DNA of 64,000 bases from Apostichopus japonicus (GCF_037975245.1 NC_092577.1:36202898-36266897); one strand, 5' to 3'; numbered from the stretch's first letter, positions 1-12,968 are shown. The notes: generated by a model not told the origin, from the sequence alone. A program made the numbers and translations.

Positions 1-109
1 AGTAAATATATTACTGTCAATTGCGTGATATAATGTTACATGTAAGGACGTCCAGGGCGTGTTTACGGTCAATTTCACATTAGCTATGTCCGACCATGGT
101 CCGACACAG

Positions 110-353
110 CTATCGACAGTATATAATTTTCACAGAATGAGACATTTGCAGCATACACAGAAGCAGGGTCATGCATGTGGACTCATGGGCATGAGATACT
201 CCGGGTGCTGAAAAATCTTTCCGCGTGGATCTCAAAAAAATGATCCAAAGTCTGCGGCGTTTTACGTCGGTTCTTTTACTCGGAAATCTAAAAAAGCTGA
301 TGCTTTTGTTGGATGAGGTATAACTGCAACCTCCAACAACACAGAATTGTGGC
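110..353 (-). pseudogene. THAP-like zinc-finger exon fragment
   Basis: Read on the minus strand from the ATG at 355-353 (span 110-355). The peptide begins MPQFCVVGGC and continues through FFRFPSK, LW and RKDFSAP, which is the order of a THAP C2CH DNA-binding domain: an N-terminal Cys-x4-Cys pair, a conserved Trp and a basic stretch. The distal Cys-x2-His pair expected near the end is not seen (SHAHEST is found where a CSxHF-type motif belongs), and the frame then runs on without further similarity. It could be a first exon whose end I misplace, or a decayed THAP gene or P-element-type transposase remnant. THAP domains bind DNA in the nucleus; no partner exons were found upstream or downstream. 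Confidence 0.45.
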
Positions 354-448
354 ATTTTGAGGAAAAAGGAGTAATATCGTTGATGTTTTTGGCAGCTCAA
401 GTATACGACTTTACACACTAAAAGTATACTTGTGAGTGAGGTATACAA

Positions 449-945
449 ACGTTGACGTCACATGGTCACCTGATGTCTTAGGAATGTTTCAGGAATGTCT
501 GAAATAGAAGCTGACTTTTCGTCCCATTTTTCACTTATTTAACGTCCGAAATTGGTAAAGTTAATTACAGCAATGTAATTGGAGTCAGTTAAGGATTACA
601 TACATGAAAAATGGTGGGATTTTATGTTCATCGAAAAGTCTCCATAGTTGGTCTTTAAAGAAAGTTCTAATGCAGAAACAAAACAACGACCCACAGCATT
701 TGACTTCTTTTCATTTGCAAAACAAAACTTGTCCTACAACGTCGAACATGCTACTGGTTTCAAGGATTAATCAACAAGAAGATTTTAATAGAAATAAAAG
801 CTTTCAAGAACATTTTCATAATGCTATCACATACTACCTGCTGTGACCGGCTACGCGGAAGAATCGAGGGTTTAGCAACCAATATATATGTACATTCCCT
901 AAACTATACCAGGAGGAACAAGATTTATAGATAGGGTATTCAGCT
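449..945. other. no recognisable gene
   Basis: AT-rich sequence with one 80-codon open frame at 604-846 that has no motif I recognise. Nothing else is supported here. Confidence 0.5.
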
Positions 946-1067
946 GACATGTTCAATGGTGTACCGGTGACAGAGATTGTGACACTAACATGGCAAAATC
1001 AGCTCTTATAATAATTGCTTTTGCCATGTAAGTGTCTCTGCCACCGGTACACCATTTGAAATGTAAG
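946..1067. repeat. long imperfect hairpin
   Basis: The left arm 956-998 and right arm 1019-1056 are reverse complements with a few mismatches and bulges. They share blocks such as GGTGTACCGGTG, CAGAGA, GACACT and ACATGGCAAAA, around a loop of 20 nt. Weaker pairing continues outward to about 946 and 1067. It is either a small foldback MITE or a pre-miRNA-like transcript. No target-site duplication is obvious. Confidence 0.7.
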
Positions 1068-1813
1068 TCACATAAGTTCTTATGTAGCAAAGACACAGTT
1101 ACGTTATCATGCGGATAACGACGTAAGTTGACCGTTGATTGTCAGATGACAATAAGAGTTACAATCTTCGGACACAGATATTATCGAGAGTCGCAGAATT
1201 CACATTAGCAAAATATTGTAGTTATACATTAGAATCTATACCGAGAAATCTCTCACAAGAACATGTCATGAATATTTATTCAAACGAAGGCTAATACGAA
1301 CTTGACGACACATCTGAAATATGACGAAACTCTAAATGTAGGTGGGTTATAGGCATTGCGTATATGTTACATAAATAATGAGAGCATGTGCTGCAATAAT
1401 AGCATGCATGTTGCAATTTTAAGCTATAACGTCAAGAGTGCAAGACATTCTACGATAATACAATTGGTATACTATTGTCTCCAAATACAAAATTGGTGTT
1501 TCCTTGTTCCACCTTGGTAATAATTAGCCGTTTCCGTTAAGGCTTTGTAGATTAAAATTGCGATTTAAATTTTGGCTTCAATTTGATTAACGAACACTGC
1601 AGCTACAGTGACTATCAGTTCGGCTACATATTTAAAACACAGTAAACGAATTTAGGAGACACGCAATTATAATGATGTCTTTGTATACTCTGTAAAGTTA
1701 TATACCTACATCGGATACTGGAAGCTGCTCTGCTTTTTTTCTATTGGTATGCAAACATGGATGTTGTTTTATAACAAATTGTACACTGGTACAACATTTC
1801 CTTACCCTACGTT

Positions 1814-1846
1814 ATATCGTCCCCGTTTTCGCGTAGTGGCGAATGT
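1814..1846 (+). repeat. left terminal inverted repeat of a 5.7 kb interval
   Basis: This 33-nt sequence, beginning ATATCGTCCCCGTT, is matched in inverted orientation at 7505-7537 with 30 of 33 identities. The flanks read GTT outside both ends. Alternatively a TA dinucleotide could be the duplicated target. The interior next to both ends carries repeated GACGAAT motifs. Confidence 0.65.
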
Positions 1847-2861
1847 GCGCTTTTGGCGAAATTGAATTAAATATTGTTCTTACCTATTTCGAGGGTGAAG
1901 AATCGTTGAGCCGGGTTAGAAGTTTTAAAGCTGTCTATTTCTTTCGTTTTATCTGACTCATTTCTGACGAATATCCACCTAAGGCCCACTCACGTTTTTA
2001 GGCTACATACTGACGAATACAGTCATCAGTACAACCACTCAGTAAAACAATTTGTCTAAGGTCCATACATCTAACTGCCATTTGAAAACACCCAGGAATA
2101 TGGGAAGGCAATATTTTTATTATTTCCACCTTTAATTGCTTAATGCAGCATTTCATACACGATACCATAACTCGTGAAAACAGAATGGCCAGTGGGTCAA
2201 CAATAATATACCTGAATAGTGTTATGATTGCAGTACATTCGATTCTTGTACCTGTTGCGCGAGTAGCTATAGACAGTAGACTGGAGTAACGCTATTTATC
2301 TCTACTGAATCGGTGTAACAGTGTCGGTACATGTAATTAGAGCTGTGTGTAAATGAGGAAACAGGTGGTGTAAGTCACTGACGGACATTGATGACAATGG
2401 GTGTAACTCGTATAAAAATTATTAATAAATCACTCAAATTTTAATTGTGACAGCGAAGACTACAATACCTAGACCAAGGTTAAGTAATTTAAGTTTAGAC
2501 TAGAAAATGTGTATAGCAAGCTTCAGATTTGACAGAGCCCTGGATGTTTTCTTACACAGGCTAAGAAGTTCAGGATCATAGGGAAAGTTATGCAAGACCT
2601 TTTGGAAAAATAAACCAAGTCAGAATATGGACATACAAACTAAATAAACATCACCAAACTGATACACCTCAGCCCTGGTTTCCATACATTGGGATTGTTA
2701 ACCCATAAGGTTGCTCGACATAAGAAAGGTGAAGGCACTTGCTGTTCCAGAACGGAAGGTGCAAACCACTCAAAGAATCCATACCTGTATCAAACGTTTG
2801 ATTAATCCATGATTTGTGTCTCATTTAGATTGTAAGGAAAGAATTATAACAAAGGCGGGGT
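1847..2861. other. subterminal region with GACGAAT motifs, no gene
   Basis: Contains GACGAAT at about 1967 and 2011. The same motif occurs at about 7203, 7269 and 7304 near the opposite inverted repeat. Otherwise I see no coding signal. Confidence 0.4.
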
Positions 2862-3550
2862 CTTTTTCTTGACTTTTCAAGTGCGTTTAATACTGTCTTT
2901 CCAAATCAATTAATGAAGGATCTTTTACGCTTTATCACAGGAACATGCCTTTTCATTGGCTGACACAATTTCTTCAAGGATGGTCCAGACAAGTAAAGTT
3001 GGATAAAGGGTTATCGGAAATATCGGAAATAAAGGTTGGTGTGCCTTGGGGGTGCATTATATGCAATATTATTTACTATATATAATGATGAAATTAGGTC
3101 AAACTCACACATTTCTGTTACAAAATATGCCGATGATACTGCTATATCATGCACAATACATAAGAGTGCTGTTGAAACTGACCAATGAAATGTTCAGTGT
3201 TCTGTAAATGACATAGTTCCAACATGTGACCGCAAGACTGTATTGCGTAACCCCCAAAATAAAGGAAATTTGTTTTTGAAAATAAAACCATAAAACATGA
3301 AGGTCTCATTCTATCAAGATCGCAATGTATTATTATTGAGGGAGCTGAGGTGGCTAGAACCTCCAAAACTGAGTACTTGGAGTATACATCGACTACAGTT
3401 TGACCTTTTCTTCAGTGCAAACCATCAAGGTATTGAAAAAAGGTATATTACAAAGTATCTAGTGTTGCTTACGTTGTGTGGCTTTGATATGACATATATT
3501 GAATCTTTCATTAAAAGTCTAAACTGTAGCTGGGTAAAACGGTAGCCCCT
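2862..3550 (+). pseudogene. fossil Rex/L2-type LINE reverse transcriptase
   Basis: Translation in shifting frames gives landmark pieces of a non-LTR reverse transcriptase in the correct order. FLDFSSAFNTV lies near 2866 (catalytic aspartate region), GVPWGC near 3040, KYADDTAIS near 3122-3150 (the YxDD active site), and IESFIKSLNCSW near 3500, close to the usual C-terminal end of the domain. Several stops and at least two frameshifts interrupt it, so it is inactive. Known enzymes of this kind copy their own RNA into nicked target DNA. The next relic, at 3560, is of a different LINE type, so the two are adjacent fossils rather than one element. Confidence 0.6.
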
Positions 3551-3559
3551 CAGAGAGAA

Positions 3560-4582
3560 AACTGGAATATATTTTTTGATTTGTACCTAAAACAGTTCGG
3601 TGGTGCTTTTCTTTTTAAATGTAATTTCAATAAGGAGGCAGTTTCTTGTATTTCTAATATTTTTCCAGAGAAGTGTGTGAGGCTTGTGCTGAGTTTAAGT
3701 TTTATCATCCAGACAGTAATTATGGTAATGAAATCATTTTAAACAACAGTCATATATTGGTTAACAGTAAAGTAATTTTTCAGTATAATTTCAGAACAAT
3801 TCATGTGAAAGATTTCATTTAAAATGATGGCTCGGTAATTCCATATAACACCTGTTCAAGCGAAAACATATATTAGAAATTTTCCTTTTTCTTCATACTT
3901 TGAGATTATTCACGCCATTCCTAGTTATTGGAGGGTGTACCATGATTCTGTTTTGCTCCCAATGAGTGAAAATAACTTTAATATGTGCATGCGCACACAT
4001 AAAATAACCAAAAATGTTTATAATAAGCTAATTACCGGTCTCTGCACGCCCCTGTCGTCTATTATGAAGTAGCAAGCTATGAATTTTTCAGTGAAAATAG
4101 ATTGGAATAACATTTTTAGGCTTCCTTATACGGCTGTGAATGACCCCAAAGTATCATATTTACAATTGCGTTTTCTACATCGCATTTAAGGCATAAATAG
4201 CTTGCTTTATAAAATGAAAATGGTCAATTCTCCACTTTGTTCATTTTGCAAGAATGCCGATGAAACACTAATACATTTGTTTTATGGTTTTTATCACGTT
4301 GAGCGATTCTGGGAGGCAGTTAATTCAAATTGCATTACAATTATTCATACTTTTAATTTGACCAATATTTGTTTCGGTGATTTTAGTGATATGGATAATC
4401 CTGTGAACTTTTTAATTTTGCATTCTAAAAAGTATATTTATACTTGTAGGTTGAATAACAAAATCCTAGATGTGCACGAATTTTATTTTCAGCTTCGCTT
4501 TAAACTTGACCTTCACCATTTCATTTCTAAGCAAAACAACAATTTATGTAACCTTAACGACTTCTATGATTTCTTTATGTAA
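3560..4582 (+). pseudogene. fossil Tx1/L1-type LINE 3' end
   Basis: The last part, 4202-4582, is an open frame of about 126 codons beginning LLYKMKMVNSPLCSFCKNAD. It contains CxxC followed by ETLIHLF and FW, the layout of the C-terminal zinc-finger-like region found after the reverse transcriptase of Tx1/L1-type LINEs. Upstream, about 3900-4070, is a block reading HAIPSYWRVYHDSVLLP that ends in a stop. Frame breaks and stops show decay. An AATAAA-like sequence followed by an A-rich run near 4640-4670 fits a LINE 3' end. Confidence 0.5.
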
Positions 4583-6857
4583 GCTCCTTATGTAAGTCTT
4601 TTTGCTGATTCCTTTGTATTATGTGTTACGGTATTGTAAATAAATACAGTGGAAAAAAAAATATATAAAACACATTATGCGACAGTAAATTTTTAACAAA
4701 GTCGGAAACTGTTGTTAATAACATACTCGACTAGTGTAATTAAATGTTCCCAAAGTCAAAATGTGGTGCAACATATATATTGCATTGCGTGTTACATTTA
4801 CCCGTGTATTTACCATTTATGTTCATCGACAGGTTTACCCAAATGAATCACCCAATACACATAGAGAACACAGTTGCTGCTGTGAATCTTACAGTTTTGT
4901 ACGTGCACAGTGGAAACTCGATCGTGTTATAATTCGGCAGCATTTGCTATTGGGATTGCAGTGGGAGCTTGGGATGTGTGAAATTCCAACAAGTCCAGTT
5001 GTTTGGGATTTGTTGGAATTACAAATATTCACGGTTCCTACTGTTAACTTAATACCATTAGATTTTTCAGCACGATCCAGTTTTTACTGTGGTACAGAGC
5101 TTTAATATTTACAGTGGTTACTGTAATCTCTGTGTGAATCGGCTGACTGAATGGACTATCGGCCAAGGCTCAACAATTTAATGTTCTTAATGATTGTATA
5201 TGCTTCCCATGTGGCCATGTCTATCTCACATGTCACACCTAGTATTCAACACTTACGGTTATCCGCTGCTACTCCCAGGACATGGACGATATTGTCATGC
5301 TTTGTTAGGGTAAGTAGTTGTTGAGCTAATGTCCGGAACTGAAGCAGGTTAACCACCTGAGCTGTTTCTACGATTCAAGGAAAGATAAATATGAGTTCCA
5401 ATAGTTATGTAGTTCCAAATGATTTTGTTTCAAACAGTGACATAAATGTCAGCATAAAACAGTAGCTTTGAACATTTCTCAGTCAAAACATTACAATGAA
5501 GAACCTTGTTATCAAGATTGATGAGAGTGACTAGGTTACACCATCTGTTTTATTGTAATTTCACTTTCAAACCTCCTTATGCTATGTTAATGTTTATGGT
5601 GTTTATGTTATTCAAATGTAATTAGTATAACGTATTTATCAACTGTTAGTGTAATGGACCGTTACCTACACAATAATTACTTTCTTCTTTCATTTTACTG
5701 ACAAATACATCTTATCCTTCTGCTGAGACAAGCAAATTATAAAACGCTGTTAAAGGCATTGAAGACTCGCCTTAAACCGCGTTCTGCCTCTAAAGAAAGT
5801 TAACTTTCCGTTGCTTGCAAGTGAAGTGTTTTTCTTGTCGCTAAGTAATGAAACGTGAAAGAAAAAAAACGTTGTGTCTTTCTTTAACCAAAATGCTAAG
5901 GAAAATGTTTTCAGTACTATTATTCAACCTGGCACATGTGATCTATACAGTGCATGTCTGGTACCACTTTATATTGCAAAAAAAGCAAAGAAAGAAGAAT
6001 GAAGTTTCTCAAATACACATCAGCTATATTTAAGTTAGATTGCCATATACTTTTAGAAAAAGTAAATGCTGCTGCAAGACCTGAGTTTACAAGAATGGCT
6101 AATAGGTTTTATAGTGATCAGAAGCACCCTTTGTATACTGTACTCAAAAGTCTTCTGCACAAATCGAGCAGAAATCTAAGGAATCCCCACAAAATACCGA
6201 ACGTAAGTTTACAGAAACTCATTTATTAACCGTGCTGCTTTATACATTCCATTCGAGCACTTGAAATGTTTGTTGTAGTCTGTTTGTTATATCGTTTTAT
6301 GTATTTACTTTTTTATGTGTAGATATATTTTATATGATATCCTATCATCTTGACATTTTCTCCCTTTTCATATTAGTTATTCTTGGACTGTTTGGTATCC
6401 TATCATCTTAAAAAAAAACTTTATATGAGTTATTCTTCTTGTTGAGGTATTATATGACTCCTCTCTATAAATTTTATATGTATACTGGAAGGAAATAATA
6501 AGAAGGAACAACATATTACAGTACAACTTGGAAACACTTGAACAATGACTCAGTTGTTTCCTTCTTTAAATCTGAGGATTCACACGAGGTTGGGTTGGAT
6601 ATTATGAATGTGCCTGTGAGCGTAAGAAAATTTCACATTCCGTTTAAGGGGATATTATAGCGCAAAGCTTCCAAAACGTGTGAAGGATACTTAGAAACTA
6701 TTGTCAGAGACATTTCACGTAATACACTAACTTGAAAATGAAGAATTGCACAAAATTTTCCGTAGTCTGTGTGCTTTATAAGAGTTCCGACTTAACAGAT
6801 TACGCCACTGGAACTATTATTTTTGCAACTGCATGTGTTCACATTTCATCATATACC
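4583..6857. other. no recognisable gene
   Basis: AT-rich DNA with scattered short open frames (for example 4761-5105 and 5954-6229). None shows a domain or motif I can name. Confidence 0.45.
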
Positions 6858-7170
6858 TTGTCTATTTTATACATTGTAGAAAATGGTGGGGGTTCTTTTA
6901 AATAAAAAAAGGACCAATATATCATCCTTTCAGCAGCCGGCTCTCCTTGCCCTCCCTACCTCAACATCCCTCTATCCGACACCCTCCATTTCACCCAAGA
7001 AAAACATACTAAAACACTTACATCCGCCCATAACCCATACAAATTCCTTGTCTATTTTATACATTGCAACAAAACGTGGGCGTTCTTTTTAAAATTAATA
7101 AGACCAATATAATACCCTTTCAACAGCCGGCTCTCCTTGCCCTATATACCACCTCCCCTCGTCATATCCG
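6858..7170. repeat. direct repeat, two units
   Basis: A unit starting CTTGTCTATTTTATACATTG at about 6858 and ending near CAGCCGGCTCTCCTTGCCCT recurs at about 7042-7142 with moderate divergence. The offset is about 184 bp. It is probably a local tandem duplication and is not coding. Confidence 0.6.
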
Positions 7171-7504
7171 ACTCCATTCATGCCACTACTGCACTAGAAA
7201 GTGACGAATACAAGTCTGTGGCAGGAAGAAACTTCAAAATTTAGTTCTAGCAAAGTGATGAATGTGTGACGAATGTCTAAAATTAACTGAAAATGACATG
7301 ACATAACGACGAATATGTTTACACTAAAATTACTACTTTGTAAGAAATTTTTCGATTAGCAACAAACATGAGAACTCAAAGTTGTATTTGTTATATTTAA
7401 AATATTGACAACCTTCGGTACAAAAGATCCTTTTTTAATTACGCTATACTAAAGTCAAAATGTGAAAATCTTTAGAGCGCGTTTTCTCAAAACTCACATT
7501 TTGA

Positions 7505-7537
7505 ACATTCGTCACTACGCCAGAACGGGGACGATAT
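7505..7537 (-). repeat. right terminal inverted repeat of a 5.7 kb interval
   Basis: Inverted partner of 1814-1846 (30 of 33 identical). The interval between them, about 5.72 kb, contains the two LINE fossils and no visible transposase, so if it is a DNA transposon it is non-autonomous or heavily interrupted. Confidence 0.65.
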
Positions 7538-10329
7538 GTTCCAAACGATCGGTTATGAAATAATGAAGAACAAACCTATGCTGAACTCATGGTACAGCTA
7601 TGCTACTTTTTTATTATTATTATAATTGTCATCTGTAATGAGGGTAGTCCTTCTCAGTGCAGCCAGAGGAGTCCTCTGGTGATTCAATGTCCGCGGTATA
7701 CTAAAATTCATAGCAACAGTTTGCCAAGTTTCGTGGAACTATATTGCCATGGGCCGTAGATACGGCTATAAGGTCGACCTCTATTAATTATGTTCGCGAT
7801 TGGAGCCTAGTCTGTTTGAGTGTAGCATACGTATTTTTAAAGCCCTATTAGCTTACACACTAAATCTCAAAACTAATGTGGTCTGTAAGTCTAGATAGAA
7901 GTTCGAACTAGCTACGCTGCCCATCACTGGATAGCTGACAAGTTGTAGTAGGAACATACGCATTTGTTGCTATGAGAGCCCGACGTTTACGTCATTTGTA
8001 AACAGATCTCCTTACTCAGTAGTAAACAATTTTCGTACGCTGCTCGTGGCAGGCCTAAAGGGGTCTAAAATTGTCTCAATTTATCCAATTTGTGCACCAT
8101 AAGTACTTCCATTCCTGATTTTAAGCATGCTAGCCAGAAAAAAAAACAGATCCTGATTGATAACATATAAAAAAAAAGGGTTATCCTGCTGCTTTTGGCA
8201 CTTTTTACTAAGAACAACTCTCTGGTGGATTGATATAGACTCCAACTGGAGTATGCCATCTTAAATATATATTTAAGGGGCAACAAACTTGGCTCTCTTA
8301 CAGAAGTCGGTTAGGTTGGAAAGCATTCACTTAGATGCCGTCATTTACATGTGAAGGCATGGAAGTCGAGGGTTTCGATTAATTACAGTCACAATTCCTG
8401 GAAGAGAAGTAAAATCTGTTTCCACTTGAATGACCAGTCCGTTCTGAACGTGCATCATTGTTCACAGGTTCAGTCAATGACATAACCAGGACATTACTGC
8501 ATCATAGCCAATGTAAGAATTAAACGACAAGCAAAATTATTCATTATCAGTAGGAGTAAAGAGAAAAATGTGTAACAGCGAAGTATTTAAGTATAAGGTA
8601 TTCTGAAAACAATGTTCATGACTTGCACGGTTTGAAATATCAATTTGTTCTTGAATAAACGAAAAATGAAGACGAATATTGTTAATATAAGCTTCCAATT
8701 GTATTTCATAAATTGTGTATTCCATTTTATACTGAATCGTACTAACATGATAAACTTTGAGTTATATCATTTATTCCATAGTTATGAGATATTAACGTTA
8801 TTCTAAATGATTCCTTGTGTAATTTTGTTCCTGTCGAATATGTACCAAGAGCAAACGAAGCGTTAATAATATTACTGCTTTACACCTGAAGGTCGTTGAC
8901 CAGAAAAAGAAACATAGGTCACAAAGTATAATTTTACATGATTTGAAATTAAACTTAGCATTGCAATTGACAAGAATATAATGAATACAAAGCAGTTTCA
9001 GATTTCAAATATTGCTTGTTTATACCTAAAGGTTTTTAACCAGAATAAAGAACTTACATCACAAAATCGTGGGAACTTAGTCATTTCTGAATTGCCAGGG
9101 TCTTGTGCAAATATACGGCTCAGTTTATGATCACATTTTTAAGCAATTCAATGATCATGGTATTTGCCACTGTTGTAAAGTTTGAGCCCTCGATGAAAGC
9201 CGTTGGCATTGTTTGTTAGGCCGGATTAAACAGACGGTGAAATGGGCATCCCTGGGCATGATCTACGAAGGGACACGGAACCTTTGTTCGGACTGTACAC
9301 ACTAACCTTAGTAATGTAAGCATATGGAAGCTGTCAAAAGTGAAAGATGACGTAAGCCGTCATGGTAGGGATCGGTTTGTATATGTTAATAATGCAAAGC
9401 AAATTGCAGGTTTATGCAGGTCTTTAGTGTGTTACAACTTACAAATGTTATAAAAGGAATGCAATGCATCCAAAAATATCGTACTTGCAATAATACTGAC
9501 CCAGACATTTTGTGTAGTGTACAGTGGATACAAAAAAATATTGAATGCATTATTCAGACATGTTTTTATATGTACTATACCTTTCATCTGAAAAAAATAT
9601 CACTGAAATATGTCAAAAGTATCTTCAGAATATGTTGATACTTCAAGTAAGACCATTATCCTAAACTGAATTATAACAAAATTTAATAATTTAAAGATAT
9701 TGTAAAATATACCCTGAAACACTTTAAGTTTACAAGTTAAGGAGGTTATAATGATGGTTATTTCCTGTAGATAACTGTAAGCTTGTTAAAAAACGCTAAG
9801 AATTCATTCCTTTGCTAATGAAGTGTTACACTTTTCGATGGAGATATGATAGACAGCCCTGTTTACATCCACAGCATGGTTCTTTACTTTACACCTCACG
9901 TAACAGAGCAAGATGTAAAGAGGTGATTGAATAGCTACAGGAACGTCTTGAACCATTGTGCTACTGTCTGGAAGACTTCTTTGTTGTACTTCTTGCTCTG
10001 AGGCTCTAGTTCAAGTGGGAACATATATATCTGATGCCAGCTGTTGCCTGATTAATATTAACAAATTCAACTTGATATGCACCTTCTTACCATAGTTAGG
10101 CATAAATATAATAATGGTCTATTCGAAAGTAAAATTTATTTTTATGACAAACGAATGCATTTTCTTCGCATATATCATTTCATGTGGATGGAATTGTTGT
10201 GTTATTATATTTTCACTGAAGCTTATTGATTCAAACCTAATATGGGGACACATTAGTACCGATATTCGTCAAAGTTGATTGGGTCCTAGCGTATACTTTT
10301 GGTGCATCGCCATATTCTATTCTTTTCAG
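7538..10329. other. no recognisable gene
   Basis: I see no supported coding sequence. Two diverged copies of a roughly 65-bp sequence lie at about 8868-8935 and 9008-9075 (shared core ACC-AGAA-AA around GGT), which suggests a small local duplication. Confidence 0.4.
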
Positions 10330-10382
10330 AACCTTCGAACTTCAAGAGTATTCGAACTTGATGAGTATCCTGTCCATCAAAG
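10330..10382 (+). other. possible non-coding exon
   Basis: Flanked by a good acceptor (TTCTTTTCAG) and donor (GTAATG). It lies 511 bp upstream of an acidic ATG-bearing mini-exon. The support is splice-site context only, so it may be chance. Confidence 0.2.
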
Positions 10383-10893
10383 GTAATGACATCTTCCAGT
10401 AAAATGTTTGGCATATCTTATTAAACTTCAAAATGTAAGACCGTTGACCTGAGAACAAGGAAGTTTCGCACGACTTCTGTTCACCGTCATGTTATTAGAT
10501 TGTAGTTAACAACGCTACAAAGAATCGTGATGAGTGTAATTGATAGTTTTATACATAACGAAAACGTATTAACAAATGTTCTTCAAAATATTTGTAAATG
10601 CCAACAATACAGAATTCTTAGTACAATTGGCTAGTAGTAGTTTATGTGAACAGAAAGGCTTAACAAAAACTTACAGAAACAGTAGGGCCAGTTTCCACAA
10701 ATTAAAGACCTGCAAAATGCTGATGAAGAAATATAATTAATAAATATAATGAATATGTTCGTTGCGCTCTGACTTTGGTTACTGTTCTTTAACTGGAAGT
10801 CTTTCAATTATGTTCACAACTATAACTCAATTTTGAGGCTATGCGATGGGCGGTCATTTTATATATTTTTCCCTCTCATATGAAACGTTCTAG

Positions 10894-10945
10894 ATGGACG
10901 AAGAGATAAAAGATAGCTCTTCCGAAGATAGATCAGAATCTTCAG
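10894..10945 (+). CDS. speculative acidic first coding exon
   Basis: ATG to a consensus donor (TCAG/GTAAGT) encodes MDEEIKDSSSEDRSESS and leaves phase 1. It is 52 nt long, the same length, phase and acidic character as the upstream exon of the VLIG genes in this window (61974-62025). Candidate downstream pieces in the same phase follow at 12969-13004 and 13272-13447. I cannot name the product. It could be the 5' exon of another VLIG-like or unrelated gene, or coincidence. Confidence 0.25.
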
Positions 10946-11318
10946 GTAAGTTCTTTTAAAGCTCGACATTATAACCTTGTAGTTTATTTGTTTTTTGTTT
11001 TGGGTGAGGAATATGGATCATTTCGAAGAGCCAGGTGTCTCATTAATAAATGCAGTGATGTGGATGCCTATGTCGTGATTTTGGTTGACTTTTGTTTATT
11101 GTTTTGGTAAAGTTATGTGATAATAGGTGCTTCTAGGGACCTTCACAACCACATGTCAAGTCAATCTTAATGAAATCTTCACGTTACACGCCCTTTGGTC
11201 GTTTATACATATCTATGCTAATTATTACAAGTATTTAGTAAGTAATTATTACATGCTGAAAAATTGCATGTTCCGTTTGATGGGAATGAGGAACAATTAA
11301 AATTCAACACACGTATCT

Positions 11319-11320
<2 letters not shown>

Positions 11321-11357
<37 letters not shown>
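11321..11357. repeat. (TA)n microsatellite
   Basis: Perfect alternating TA tract of about 37 bp, followed by a degenerate TA/CA-rich tail to about 11380. Confidence 0.9.
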
Positions 11358-11359
<2 letters not shown>

Positions 11360-12038
11360 AATACACATATATATGTATATGTAAGGATTACCTAAAATGC
11401 AAAACCCGCACTACACTATATACCGTACGTTGGTTTGCGATGATATTCAATGATCAGGTTAGTATAAGCTTCAGGCTACTTTAGTTTCTCTTAACGCTTT
11501 GGTTGTCTAGAATAATGCCATTGTGTTCATTCAATAATTTAAAGTTTGTGTTATTTTCAAAATGTTAGCTTGTTTCATATTTTAATTAGCTCTTAACCCA
11601 AGTATGCTAATAGATACTCTTCATTTGTTTGTGTGTGGTTGAAAGGGGGCTTTTGTCTAATTCTTCCCCGGCTAAATGTTATAACAAAAATGACGATTAC
11701 ATGTGACCGACATGGCCTCAGCCCCACCCACCACACCACTGGGACCCCCACTGTGAGCGTCACTTAACTGAATTCGTTCAAACTTATATATATAAATATA
11801 TAATTCATCTTTCAATCTTTCAACACAAAACATATTTTAGGTACTGTATTGTGTACTGCGCAAAAATAACACCAAACAAAAATTTCTCCTCAATATCAGA
11901 ACAACCAAGCTTTATTAAAGTATAGCAAAATGGAAAAGGTGGGTTTAAGTCAAGACTAAGCACCACCTTAGTGATAAACAAGTTTTTAGTTTAATATAGT
12001 AAAATATGAGACAAGGGTGATAGGCAATTAATTTCTTA

Positions 12039-12625
12039 AGGTTGAATAAATGTTAATTAACTGTGGATACTATGGTTTCTAATAACATTTTAAAATAATC
12101 AATTGTAAAGGATAAACTGTCAAGATTTGCTTACGTGACATAATTTACATATTGAAATGTGAATTCAATCATAAATTATATCACTGTTATAACATTCAAA
12201 TCAACTTCAAATAGCTCTTCAGAATGCTGTTAGCAAATTGTAGATTGTTGTCAGTTGAGAATATTCAAACAATAATACTTCCATGATTGCAAAACAACTT
12301 AAACTGTTTCTTAATTTTATGTGCATGATTAAGGTAAATCGTTTTCAAATTTACAAATTAAAACTTAAACCGCTTCAGTGTAAAATTTTAAATATTGATT
12401 AATAATAACTAAACATTTAATGGATATTTTCGAATGAAAGTAAACGTTTTTCTTAAACGAAATTAATATACATTGTTCTACTTTTTTGTTTTTACTTAAG
12501 CTATAGTTTTCAGGATGCTTAGAGTTCTTGTCTTTAACAAAATCCAAGTTTACCATCGATCAATAAAAGTGATATACAGATAATTTCGTAAGGTTGAATA
12601 AAGGTAAATTAACTGTAGTTACTAA
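12039..12625. repeat. diverged direct repeats
   Basis: The sequence TAAGGTTGAATAAATGTTAA (about 12039) recurs as TAAGGTTGAATAAAGGTAAA (about 12590), with similar flanks reading AATTAACTGT. The spacing is about 550 bp. No gene is seen between them apart from a 63-codon chance frame. Confidence 0.45.
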
Positions 12626-12968
12626 CTATACTTTCTTATACATGAACATACAATAATATTTAATGAAAATCATTCAAGTATAGCTAATAAGGCTACGTTA
12701 TGTCAATCATGTGTTAGCACATTATTGGAATATTATATTGTATTGGAGATTGTGCCAGTGTAGAATATACAACTAATTAGAAAAATCATTCAAATGTTTC
12801 TGTTTTTCTTTGAATTAAACGACACAAAAATATGATAATATTCTGTTTTATTATAAGTAATATACAATGCCTGTTTTACATACTGAAACATTTATTAAAG
12901 TTCTCCCTCGACTACGAAAAGAAATACTTTCACCGTTATATAAATATGACTATGCGTTTAAATTTCAG

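Noticed and set aside
5848-6229. Two overlapping plus-strand frames as a possible gene
   Set aside because: No recognisable motif, no splice or start context, and composition like the surrounding AT-rich DNA.
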